Shown here in pieces: positions 1 through 5,863 of a DNA stretch of 11,204 nucleotides. Within the stretch, counting starts at the first letter, position 1. Each line of letters begins with the position of its first letter. The notes beneath the pieces were generated by a model. The model did no database searches. It saw nothing but the letters and a program-made list of their open reading frames with translations, and was not told the DNA's origin. Origin of the DNA: JBGPOS01 sp041488155 (lineage in GTDB: Bacteria; Chloroflexota; Dehalococcoidia; Tepidiformales; Tepidiformaceae); the NCBI GenBank assembly GCA_041488155.1, contig JBGPOS010000088.1:1-11204 (forward strand), read 5' to 3'. A program made the position numbers and the translations under genes.

Positions 1-395
1 CGCAGGTGCCGTACGGTGGCCTCGACGCCCTTCTCGATGCCCCGCTTAAGGCCCATGGGATTGGCGCCGGCGGCAACGTTCTTCAGGCCCTCGCGGACGA
101 TTGCCTGGCCGAGCACCGTGGCGGTGGTGGTGCCGTCACCGGCGACATCGTTGGTCTTGGAAGAGATCTCCTTGGCGAGCTGGGCGCCCATGTTCTCGAA
201 CGGGTCTTGCAGCTCGATCTCGCGGGCGACGGTGACGCCGTCCTTCGTGATGGTGGGCGCGCCGTATTTCTTATCGAGGACGACGTTGCGGCCGCGCGGC
301 CCAAGCGTCACTTTGACGGCGTCAGCGAGCGCGTCGACCCCATCCTTCAGGCGGCGGCGGGCCGCCTCGTCGAACAGCAGTTGCTTTGCAACCAT
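1..395 (-). CDS. groEL: Chaperonin GroEL (60 kDa), N-terminal part, cut by the window edge
   Basis: GroEL forms the double-ring ATP-driven folding chamber of the cytosol, capped by GroES. The first 131 residues are present; the C-terminal three quarters lie beyond base 1. Reading down from the ATG at 393-395, the protein starts MVAKQLLFDE and has the equatorial-domain signatures TLGPRGRN (residues 30-37), TITKDGVTVA (48-57), DPFENMGAQL (64-73) and the ATP-site motif DGTTT (87-91, with the catalytic Asp87). A Val inserted after Met1 is the only oddity. A strong Shine-Dalgarno, GAGAAGGGG on the minus strand, lies 5 nt before the ATG. It follows groES by 88 bp on the same strand, so it should be in the CIRCE-controlled groES-groEL operon. 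Identification is very secure. Confidence 0.97.
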   Translation of the reverse strand, partial: MVAKQLLFDEAARRRLKDGVDALADAVKVTLGPRGRNVVLDKKYGAPTITKDGVTVAREIELQDPFENMGAQLAKEISSKTNDVAGDGTTTATVLGQAIVREGLKNVAAGANPMGLKRGIEKGVEATVRHL

Positions 396-483
396 GGATT
401 CCCCTTCTCGAATGAGACCGCCGGGCGCGGGCCGGGTGCGTGCGGCCGTCAGCCACGCGCCTCCGTCGCAGCCGGGTCAGTTC

Positions 484-816
484 TTAGACAACCAGCTTGG
501 CGAGGATGTCCTTGTCGTTGAGCACGATGAAATCTTCGCCGTCAAGCTTGACGTCGGTGCCGGTGTACTTCGCGTAGAGGATGCGGTCGCCGACGATGAC
601 GTCGATCGGGACGCGCTTGCCGTTGTCGTCGAGGCGGCCGGGGCCGACGGCGACGACTTCGCCCTGCTGCGGCTTCTCTTTCGCCGTGTCGGGGATGACG
701 AGTCCGCTGGCGGTCATCTCATCCTGCTTGAGGGGGATGATGACGATCCGGTCAGCGAGAGGGATGAGCTTGGTCTTCAGCTTCGACTTCGGCTTGGGGG
801 CGGTCTTCGTGGGCAT
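484..816 (-). CDS. groES: Co-chaperonin GroES (10 kDa) with a lysine-rich N-terminal extension
   Basis: GroES is the heptameric lid of GroEL in the cytosol. The 110-residue product has the family core from about residue 17 (LIPLADRIVIIPL), the mobile loop that touches GroEL (around EMTASGLVIPDTAKEKPQ), the roof/dome segment GEVVAVGPG, and the C-terminal GEDFIVLNDKDILAKL. GroES is usually about 95-100 residues. The extra 12-15 residues are at the N terminus, MPTKTAPKPKSKLKTK, rich in Lys and Pro. The start is well supported: GGAGG on the minus strand (824-828) sits 7 nt before the ATG at 814-816, and no internal ATG or GTG near the core is preferable. A CIRCE operator lies 46 nt upstream, indicating HrcA repression. 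It is followed by groEL. Confidence 0.97.
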   Translation of the reverse strand: MPTKTAPKPKSKLKTKLIPLADRIVIIPLKQDEMTASGLVIPDTAKEKPQQGEVVAVGPGRLDDNGKRVPIDVIVGDRILYAKYTGTDVKLDGEDFIVLNDKDILAKLVV

Positions 817-842
817 TCAGAGTCCTCCGGAACATTGGTGAG

Positions 843-851
843 ATATAGGCA
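843..851 (-). promoter_or_regulatory. Candidate extended -10 promoter element of groES-groEL
   Basis: The minus strand reads TGC followed by CTATAT. The hexamer matches TATAAT at four of six positions and carries the TGn extension. A transcript would begin near 836, giving a leader of about 20 nt with the Shine-Dalgarno at 824-828. No good -35 hexamer is visible at 16-18 nt because CIRCE occupies that place. This is inferred from sequence only. Confidence 0.35.
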
Positions 852-861
852 AGAAGGGATA

Positions 862-888
862 TTAGCACTCTCCGCCGGTGAGTGCTAG
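862..888 (-). promoter_or_regulatory. CIRCE operator (HrcA-binding inverted repeat) of groES-groEL
   Basis: The sequence reads TTAGCACTC, nine bases, GAGTGCTAG. It matches the CIRCE consensus TTAGCACTC-N9-GAGTGCTAA except for the last base. CIRCE is the operator of HrcA, the heat-sensitive repressor of groE and dnaK operons. It lies 46 nt upstream of the groES ATG. hrcA itself is not in the window. A likely promoter is the extended -10 TGC-CTATAT (minus strand, 843-851), about 20 nt before the start codon, which would place CIRCE over the -35 region. An alternative -35-like CTGACA (907-912) overlaps the stop codon of the upstream hydrolase but has only a poor -10 partner. Confidence 0.95.
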
Positions 889-908
889 ATCCCGGGGGCT
901 TTGGTCTG

Positions 909-1715
909 TCAGGTGAGCTTGCCGCGCAGAAACGAACCGATCGCCTCGAAGTACTGAGCGCGGCCGAGCCAGAGGAGGTCGTTGTGGCCCGCGCCCGGGA
1001 TCACCACCATCTCGCGCTCCGTCCCCTCCAGGAGCTCGTAGAGTTCAGCCGCATGGGCGAGGGGGATGAGCTCGTCGCGCTCGCCGTGGATGATCAAGGC
1101 CGGCAGCCGGATCGATCGGATCTTCGCCTCGTGTGCCGCCGCCAGGGCTGCGGCGGCCTCCGCATCAGCGCCGGCGCCGAGCCGGCTCACCAGCCGCCGC
1201 AGACTCGCCGCGCCGCTCTCGATGATCAGCCCCGAGAACCGCTCCGGGACGCGCGCGGCGGCCTCCAGGGCAGGGTGGCTGCCCAGGCTGCGCCCCATCA
1301 CGAAGCGGCGCCCGTCGAAGCCTTGCTCGTCGAGGACCGCGTGGAAGCGCGCCGCGACCGGCCGGGCGTCGCCGGCAAGGGCCGCGAACGAGGGCCTCCC
1401 TCCGCTCCGGCCGTACCCTCTGAACTCCACCACAAAGAGGTTCGCACCGGCCTGGTGGTAGAAGGGGGCGATGTCGTCGTGGTCGCTGGCAACCTCGCCG
1501 TTGCCGTGAAAGTAAAGGATGGTTGGCTGCGCGGGGTCCGAGGCGTAGAACCGCGCTCCTACGGCGACGCCCGGACCCACATCGATGAGCAGGTCAGTCG
1601 CGCCAGCCGGTGGCGGGACTCCGTCCGGCCGCGGATAGAAGATCGCCGCTGACGCGCCAGCACGGTCGATCAGGCCGTAATCGGGCTCGCCTGCGGCTTC
1701 CGTTCCCACCGTCAC
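909..1715 (-). CDS. Alpha/beta hydrolase (BEM46/ABHD13-like serine hydrolase)
   Basis: A 268-residue alpha/beta-fold hydrolase with a complete catalytic set: oxyanion-hole motif HGNGE (70-74), RGYGRSGG (99-106), nucleophile elbow GRSLG (141-145, Ser143), Asp214 in HGERDELIP, and His244 in GAGHND. This pattern matches the BEM46/ABHD13-type hydrolases; the substrate cannot be told. There is no signal peptide or membrane segment, so it is probably cytosolic. The start is GTG at 1713-1715 and no clear Shine-Dalgarno precedes it. A weak promoter, TTGTGA (1753-1758) with an 18-nt spacer to TACCAT (1729-1734), may leave a leader of only about 7 nt. Its stop codon is 20 bp from the CIRCE operator on the same strand, so read-through into groES is possible. 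It diverges from the transporter gene. Confidence 0.88.
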   Translation of the reverse strand: MTVGTEAAGEPDYGLIDRAGASAAIFYPRPDGVPPPAGATDLLIDVGPGVAVGARFYASDPAQPTILYFHGNGEVASDHDDIAPFYHQAGANLFVVEFRGYGRSGGRPSFAALAGDARPVAARFHAVLDEQGFDGRRFVMGRSLGSHPALEAAARVPERFSGLIIESGAASLRRLVSRLGAGADAEAAAALAAAHEAKIRSIRLPALIIHGERDELIPLAHAAELYELLEGTEREMVVIPGAGHNDLLWLGRAQYFEAIGSFLRGKLT

Positions 1716-1728
1716 CCCCGGACGGCGA

Positions 1729-1758
1729 ATGGTAGCTGACGCCGAAGCGAAGTCACAA
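1729..1758 (-). promoter_or_regulatory. Weak candidate promoter of the alpha/beta hydrolase
   Basis: On the minus strand, TTGTGA (1753-1758) and TACCAT (1729-1734) are 18 nt apart. Each matches the sigma-70 consensus at four of six positions. The start site would be near 1722, just before the GTG at 1715. Support is limited to spacing and position. Confidence 0.28.
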
Positions 1759-1815
1759 CGGCCGGACGGGTGGGCGAATTGCGCTCAGCCCTCCTATCCC
1801 CTGTCCCCCGTCCGC

Positions 1816-1824
1816 TGCCATAGT
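1816..1824 (+). promoter_or_regulatory. Extended -10 element of the Nramp-type gene, suggesting a leaderless start
   Basis: TGC is followed by CATAGT, a TGn-extended -10 element matching TATAAT at four of six positions. The proposed GTG start at 1831 is 6 nt downstream, where transcription would be expected to begin. No Shine-Dalgarno at usable spacing precedes that GTG. Together these suggest a leaderless mRNA. Confidence 0.4.
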
Positions 1825-1830
1825 GAGGCG

Positions 1831-3132
1831 GTGAGGCTTCGTGCCATCCGCCGGATCGACACCGAAGTCGTCCGTGCCTCCCGCGAGGCGCGGAAAGGGA
1901 TCGACGGTCTCGGGCCCGGCCTCATCACCGGCGTCGCCGACGATGACCCCTCCGGCATCTCGACCTACACCATCACCGGCGCCTCGCTCGGCTACAAACT
2001 CCTTTGGACGAGCCTGCTTACCCTTCCCATGAACGTCGCGGTGCAGGCGATCTGTGCGAGGGTCGGCCTCGTCACCGGCCGGGGCCTCTCCAGCGTCATC
2101 GCCGGCCGCTTCGGGCGCGGGCTGCTGTACCCCGTGGTGGCTCTGCTGCTGGTGGCGAACATCGTCAACATCGGGGCCGACATCGGGGCGATCGCGGCCG
2201 CGATCGAGCTCCTCACCGATGTGCCCTCGGTGCTCCTAGTTGTGCCGGTGGGGGTCGGGATCGCCCTGGTCGAAGTCGTTGTGCCCTACCCGCAGTTCGC
2301 GCGCTACCTGAAGTTCCTCACCCTCGTGGTGTTCGCCTACGTCGTGGGCGCGTTCTTCGCCGCGCCCGACTGGGGCGCGGCCGCCCACTCGACCTTCGTC
2401 CCTCGGATCGACTTCGACCGGGGGACGCTGGCCACAATCGTGGCGATATTGGGCACGACTATCTCTCCCTATCTCTTCTTCTGGCAGGCCTCTGAAGAGG
2501 TCGAGGAGGAAGAAAGCCACGGGCTCACGGCCGCGCGGCTGGGCCCAGGGCAGCTCCGCTCGATGGTGCGGGCGGCCGACCTCGACGTGACTGCGGGGAT
2601 GGTGCTCGCCAACATCGGCTTCTACTTCGTGGTCTTGACTTCGGCCGCGGCCCTGTTCGCCGCTGGCGAGACGGACGTACAGACCGCGGCCCAGGCGGCC
2701 GAAGCCCTCCGCCCGCTCGCTGGCGACGGCGCGTCGGTCCTGTTTGCGCTCGGTCTGATTGGCACGGGCCTGCTCGCCATCCCAGTGCTGGCGGGAGCGG
2801 CGGCGTACGCCACTTCGGAGCTGTTCGGCTGGCGCGAAGGCCTGAGCAACACCTTCCGCCAGGCGCCCCAGTTCTACGCCGTGATTGCGGTGGCGACGGT
2901 GCTCGGGATCGCCCTCAACTTCAGCGGGGTCTCGGAAATCCAGGCGCTCTACGTCGCGGCGATCGTGAATGGAGTCATCGCCCCGGTGCTGCTCGTGTTC
3001 ATCATGATCGTGGCCGCGGACCGGCGGGTGCTGGGGGAATTCGTGCCGGGGGCCGGGCTCCTCGCGGTCGGCTGGCTGACCACCGCAACGATGGCCGCCG
3101 CGGCCCTGGCGATGTTCGCGACCCTTGGGTAG
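1831..3132 (+). CDS. Nramp/SLC11-family divalent cation transporter with altered metal-site motifs (possible Mg-type, NRMT-like)
   Basis: An inner-membrane cation transporter of the LeuT fold, 433 residues from GTG 1831, with about 11 hydrophobic helices. The first-helix motif is DDDPSGIST (Asp39-Pro-Ser-Gly42) where Mn/Fe Nramps have DPGN. The sixth-helix motif is LGTTISPYLFFWQ (207-219), where MntH has the pattern A-T-V-M-P-H. The metal-binding Asp is kept, but Asn is replaced by Gly, the soft Met ligand by Ser and the His by Tyr. An acidic EEVEEEE run follows helix six. Loss of the Met resembles the Nramp-related magnesium transporters, so Mg2+ is a reasonable guess, not a demonstrated substrate. 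The frame stays open back to an ATG at 1729, but those 34 extra residues are not transporter-like and would leave only 13 bp to the divergent hydrolase. GTG 1831 is therefore preferred. Confidence 0.88.
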   Translation: MRLRAIRRIDTEVVRASREARKGIDGLGPGLITGVADDDPSGISTYTITGASLGYKLLWTSLLTLPMNVAVQAICARVGLVTGRGLSSVIAGRFGRGLLYPVVALLLVANIVNIGADIGAIAAAIELLTDVPSVLLVVPVGVGIALVEVVVPYPQFARYLKFLTLVVFAYVVGAFFAAPDWGAAAHSTFVPRIDFDRGTLATIVAILGTTISPYLFFWQASEEVEEEESHGLTAARLGPGQLRSMVRAADLDVTAGMVLANIGFYFVVLTSAAALFAAGETDVQTAAQAAEALRPLAGDGASVLFALGLIGTGLLAIPVLAGAAAYATSELFGWREGLSNTFRQAPQFYAVIAVATVLGIALNFSGVSEIQALYVAAIVNGVIAPVLLVFIMIVAADRRVLGEFVPGAGLLAVGWLTTATMAAAALAMFATLG

Positions 3133-3216
3133 GGAACGAGGGATGAGGGATGCGGGATGGGTGCACCCAGGCACCAGGCACTCAGCGCTAAGCGATGAGC
3201 AATGAGCAATGAGGCT
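3133..3216. repeat. Degenerate period-7 tandem repeat, block A
   Basis: Directly after the transporter stop codon the DNA divides into twelve successive 7-mers: ggaacga, gggatga, gggatgc, gggatgg, gtgcacc, caggcac, caggcac, tcagcgc, taagcga, tgagcaa, tgagcaa, tgaggct. Neighbouring units differ by few bases, and two pairs (caggcac, tgagcaa) are identical. The unit drifts gradually from gggatgN to tgagcaa. A 12-bp perfect palindrome, TGGGTGCACCCA, lies at 3158-3169. It contains no convincing gene. Function is unknown. Confidence 0.75.
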
Positions 3217-3260
3217 CTTTACTCCCCGTGCCATCCAGGTCGTAGACTTGGCGCCGATCA

Positions 3261-3323
3261 GTTACTGGCTAACAGCTAATGGCTAATAGCCAACAGCTAA
3301 CCGCCAATAGCTAACAGCCACCC
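3261..3323. repeat. Degenerate period-7 tandem repeat, block B (consensus GCYAAYN)
   Basis: Seven clear heptamers run in register from 3268: gctaaca, gctaatg, gctaata, gccaaca, gctaacc, gccaata, gctaaca. A weaker flanking unit sits at each end (gttactg, gccaccc). The block ends just before the Shine-Dalgarno of the HSL-type esterase gene. It is AT-richer than its surroundings. The 44 bp between blocks A and B hold no repeat, but contain a weak -10-like TAGACT at 3243-3248. If used, that element would place block B in the esterase 5' leader. Confidence 0.8.
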
Positions 3324-3338
3324 AGCTGGAGCCCGCCC

Positions 3339-4283
3339 ATGGATCCCCAGGTCGCTGCCTTGATCCCGACGATCGAAGCCGACACTGCCACGCGCCTCGA
3401 AGCGTTTGAACGCGACATCGCCGCCGTGCGCCGTCAGCGCGAGGAGCTCATGAGGCCGACCTGGGGGACCGGACCGGCGGTTGCCCTCCAGGAGGACCGC
3501 ACAATCCCAGGCCCGGCGGGCGACATCCCCGTGCGTGTCTTCGTCCCCGAGCGCCCGAATGGCGCCTTCCTCCACCTCCACGGCGGCGGCTGGGTGCTTG
3601 GCTCCGAAAAGACCCAGGACCCGACCCTGCGGCGGTTCGCAGCCGGTGCTGGCGTCGCCATCGTTTCAGTGGGCTACCGCCTCGCGCCGGAACATCCCTA
3701 CCCGGCCGGGCTCGACGACTGCGTCGCCGCCTCGCGCTGGCTTACCGCCCACGCCACCGAGCTCGGCATCGCCGACCCCTCCGCGCTTGCCATCGGCGGC
3801 GACTCGGCTGGCGCCAACCTCGCGGCCGCGACCCTCCTTCGCCGCCGTGACGAACGCGACGAGCCCTACCGGGCCGCGGTCTTCACCTACGGCGTGTTCT
3901 CGGCGATCTACGACCTGCCTTCGATGAAGCACATGTGGGACCGCAACCTGGTGCTGAGCGGGCCGATCATGGAGTACTTCTCGCGCTGCTACGCCAGCGG
4001 CCGCGACCTCAAGCACCCGTACATCTCGCCCCTCTACGCCGACCTCAAAGGGATGCCGCCGGCGATCTTCAGCGTGGGCACCCTCGACCACCTGTACTCC
4101 GACTCGATCCTCATGGCCGCGGCCTGGCGCAAAGCGGGCAACGAGTGCGAACTGTACGAATACCAGGACGGCCCACACGGCTACCAGGGCATGGCCCTCG
4201 ACATGGCGGAGGTGTCGAAGGGCCGCATCGTGGAGTTCCTTGGGTCGAAGGTAGGGGCCGGAGCGCAGCTCGCGACGCGGTAG
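3339..4283 (+). CDS. Alpha/beta hydrolase of the HSL (hormone-sensitive lipase-like) esterase family
   Basis: A 314-residue carboxylesterase of the bacterial HSL (GDXG, family IV) type, which hydrolyses short to medium acyl esters; the natural substrate is unknown. Visible motifs are the oxyanion-hole HGGGW (81-85), YRLAPEHPYPA (113-123), the nucleophile elbow GDSAG (154-158, Ser156), Asp250 in GTLDHLYSDS and His280 in DGPHGY. The 60-residue N-terminal helical cap is present, and no signal peptide is seen, so it is probably cytosolic. The ATG at 3339 has GGAG (3328-3331) 7 nt upstream. It sits alone after the heptad repeats and converges on the DUF2283 gene, 20 bp away. It belongs to a different hydrolase family from the one at 909-1715, so the two are not recent duplicates. 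Confidence 0.93.
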   Translation: MDPQVAALIPTIEADTATRLEAFERDIAAVRRQREELMRPTWGTGPAVALQEDRTIPGPAGDIPVRVFVPERPNGAFLHLHGGGWVLGSEKTQDPTLRRFAAGAGVAIVSVGYRLAPEHPYPAGLDDCVAASRWLTAHATELGIADPSALAIGGDSAGANLAAATLLRRRDERDEPYRAAVFTYGVFSAIYDLPSMKHMWDRNLVLSGPIMEYFSRCYASGRDLKHPYISPLYADLKGMPPAIFSVGTLDHLYSDSILMAAAWRKAGNECELYEYQDGPHGYQGMALDMAEVSKGRIVEFLGSKVGAGAQLATR

Positions 4284-4303
4284 GGCGCGCCGAGGCCGGC
4301 AGC

Positions 4304-4564
4304 CTATCGTTCTCGCGCCGGAACCGGGGCGTCGAGCTTGTTGATCAACTCCTCGACTACGTCCGCTGACGGCACGTCCGAGAGGTCGACGCCGTCGCTG
4401 ACCGCGAGGAACTCCACGCCTATTACCCGTCCGTCGGCGGCGACGTCGATCATCCGGCAGTCGTCGAGGCTCGTCGTGTGGTCCACGGGGAGGCTGGCCA
4501 GGGCCACATAGATAGCGTCGGCTCCTCGACTGTAGGTCGCATGAGGCGTGAATCGTTTGGGCAT
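4304..4564 (-). CDS. Small DUF2283-family protein
   Basis: An 86-residue protein starting MPKRFTPHATYSRGADAIYV and continuing with the DUF2283 pattern: an early Tyr and an A-D-A-I/L-Y core, a middle segment DVAADGRVIGVEFL, then a short polar helical tail (SADVVEELINKL). DUF2283 proteins are small single-domain proteins of unknown function, often found singly and sometimes near toxin-antitoxin-like genes; no toxin partner is adjacent here. The ATG at 4564 is chosen because GGCGGAGAG lies about 8 nt upstream. The frame extends 7 codons to a GTG at 4585, but that would place the Shine-Dalgarno inside the gene. It faces the esterase gene tail to tail and diverges from the thiolase. Confidence 0.8.
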   Translation of the reverse strand: MPKRFTPHATYSRGADAIYVALASLPVDHTTSLDDCRMIDVAADGRVIGVEFLAVSDGVDLSDVPSADVVEELINKLDAPVPARER

Positions 4565-4666
4565 CTCTGGCTCTCCGCCCGGCACCGGCGCAGCTTACAC
4601 GCTCATTCGCCGTCGCCGCCAGCCGGACAGGCTCCACGCCGTAGCGCACTTGGGCTCGGCGTGAAC

Positions 4667-4672
4667 TATCAT
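4667..4672 (+). promoter_or_regulatory. Candidate -10 element of the thiolase gene, probably leaderless
   Basis: TATCAT matches the -10 consensus at four of six positions and ends 7 nt before the ATG at 4680. There is no Shine-Dalgarno before that ATG, so transcription probably starts at or next to the start codon. No -35 hexamer is seen at 16-18 nt. Confidence 0.4.
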
Positions 4673-4679
4673 CGAACGC

Positions 4680-5855
4680 ATGCCCCAGACCCTGATCCTC
4701 GATGCGACGCGCACCCCGTGGGGCAAGTTCGGGGGGGCACTGCGCGATTACTCGGCTTCTGAGCTCGCGGCGTTGCTCATGCGGACCCTCGTCGAGCGGA
4801 ACCACCTGGACCCGGCCAGCGTCGACAACGTCATCCTCGGGCAGGTGCTCCAGGCGGGCCAGGGGCAGCTCCCGAGTCGCCAGGCGCTCATCGCCGCCGG
4901 CCTCCCCGATGCGACCCCGAGCATGCTCGTGAACAAGGTCTGCGGGAGTGGTATGCGCGCTGTCACACTGGCGTCGCAACTCATCCGCAGCGCCGAGAAC
5001 GACCTCATTCTTGCCGGCGGCATGGAGTCGATGACTAACGTCCCGTACTACGATTTCGAGACGCGCTGGGGCGCACGCATGGGAGACAAGACCCTCGTCG
5101 ACGGCATGATCCGCGACGGCCTTTGGTGCGCCTTCGACGACTGCCACATGGCCACCCACGGCGACGCGATGGCCGCCCGCCGCGAGATCTCACGCGAAGA
5201 GATGGACGACTGGTCGCTCGTGAGCCAGCGCCGTTGGGGCGAAGCCCATCGCCGGGGCTACTTTGACTTCGAAGTCACGCCCGTCCCATCGAAACGCGAC
5301 CCGAACCACAAGGCGCTTGTGCGGGACGAGAACCCCCGGCCGGACTCCACTTCCGAGGGCCTCGCACGGCTGAAGCCGGTCTACGACACGAAAGCGATCA
5401 CCCCCGGCAACGCTCCCGCCGTGAACGACGGCGCAGCGGTGTTGCTCCTTGCCTCTGAAGAAGGAGCAGCGAAGCTCGGAGCTGCCCCCATCGGCCGAAT
5501 CACCGGACATGCCGAGGTCGGCGTCAAGCCATCGGACTTCCCTGTGGCGGCGGCTGTCGCAATCCGCAAGCTGCTCGCGCGCACGGGGGTCAGCCTCGAA
5601 GAGGTGAAGGTGATCGAGGTGAACGAGGCCTTCGCGGCCGTTCCGCTCATCGTTGGCCAGGAACTCGGGTGGGACGCCGAGAAGGTAAACCGCTGCGGAG
5701 GGTCGGTCGCGATGGGCCACCCGATCGGCGCCAGCGGGGCGCGTCTCGCCATGACTGCCGCCTATCAGCTGCGCGAGCTGGGCGGGGGCTATGCCATTGC
5801 CGCCATCTGCTCTGGCACCGGCCAGGGCGACGCCATCCTGATAGAAGTCCCCTAG
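4680..5855 (+). CDS. Thiolase (acetyl-CoA C-acetyltransferase)
   Basis: A 391-residue cytosolic thiolase, the normal family length. It condenses or cleaves acyl-CoA at the beta-keto position using CoA. The acyl-accepting Cys88 is in NKVCGSGM (85-92), GGMESMTNVPY follows at 113-123, NEAFAAV is at 315-321, His347 is in GHPIGASGAR, and the second catalytic Cys377 is in CSGTGQGD. TPGNAPAVNDGAA (241-253) is also typical. All catalytic residues are present. The sequence resembles acetoacetyl-CoA thiolases (AtoB/PhaA) more than trifunctional-complex thiolases, but no hydratase or dehydrogenase partner is adjacent, so the pathway (fatty acid degradation or acetoacetyl-CoA formation) is open. Eight bases separate it from the EamA gene, indicating one transcript. 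Confidence 0.93.
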   Translation: MPQTLILDATRTPWGKFGGALRDYSASELAALLMRTLVERNHLDPASVDNVILGQVLQAGQGQLPSRQALIAAGLPDATPSMLVNKVCGSGMRAVTLASQLIRSAENDLILAGGMESMTNVPYYDFETRWGARMGDKTLVDGMIRDGLWCAFDDCHMATHGDAMAARREISREEMDDWSLVSQRRWGEAHRRGYFDFEVTPVPSKRDPNHKALVRDENPRPDSTSEGLARLKPVYDTKAITPGNAPAVNDGAAVLLLASEEGAAKLGAAPIGRITGHAEVGVKPSDFPVAAAVAIRKLLARTGVSLEEVKVIEVNEAFAAVPLIVGQELGWDAEKVNRCGGSVAMGHPIGASGARLAMTAAYQLRELGGGYAIAAICSGTGQGDAILIEVP

Positions 5856-5863
5856 CGCAGCCG

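Noticed and set aside
16..888. A plus-strand open frame of 290 codons opposite groES and groEL, ending in CIRCE
   Set aside because: The opposite strand encodes unmistakable GroEL and GroES, and the plus-strand product is low-complexity and would run through the operator.
1729..1830. A 34-residue N-terminal extension of the Nramp-type protein from ATG 1729
   Set aside because: It lacks transporter-like sequence, leaves 13 bp to the divergent hydrolase start, and covers the proposed promoters of both genes.
2236..3234. A 332-codon minus-strand open frame opposite the Nramp-type gene
   Set aside because: The product is a charged Arg/His/Glu-rich string with no motif, antisense to a clear membrane protein; it is a codon-bias shadow.
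3133..3338. The repeat-rich gap considered as a CRISPR array
   Set aside because: The units are 7 bp and contiguous, with no 25-40 bp repeats, no spacers and no cas genes nearby.
4304..4564. The DUF2283 gene considered as the antitoxin of a toxin-antitoxin pair
   Set aside because: No small toxin gene lies on either side; the neighbours are an esterase and a thiolase facing other directions.
3666..5159. A 497-codon open frame on the minus strand across the esterase, DUF2283 and thiolase genes
   Set aside because: It runs antisense through two well-recognised enzymes, is rich in Arg, Gly, Ala and Val without any domain, and reflects the high GC content that keeps stop codons rare.
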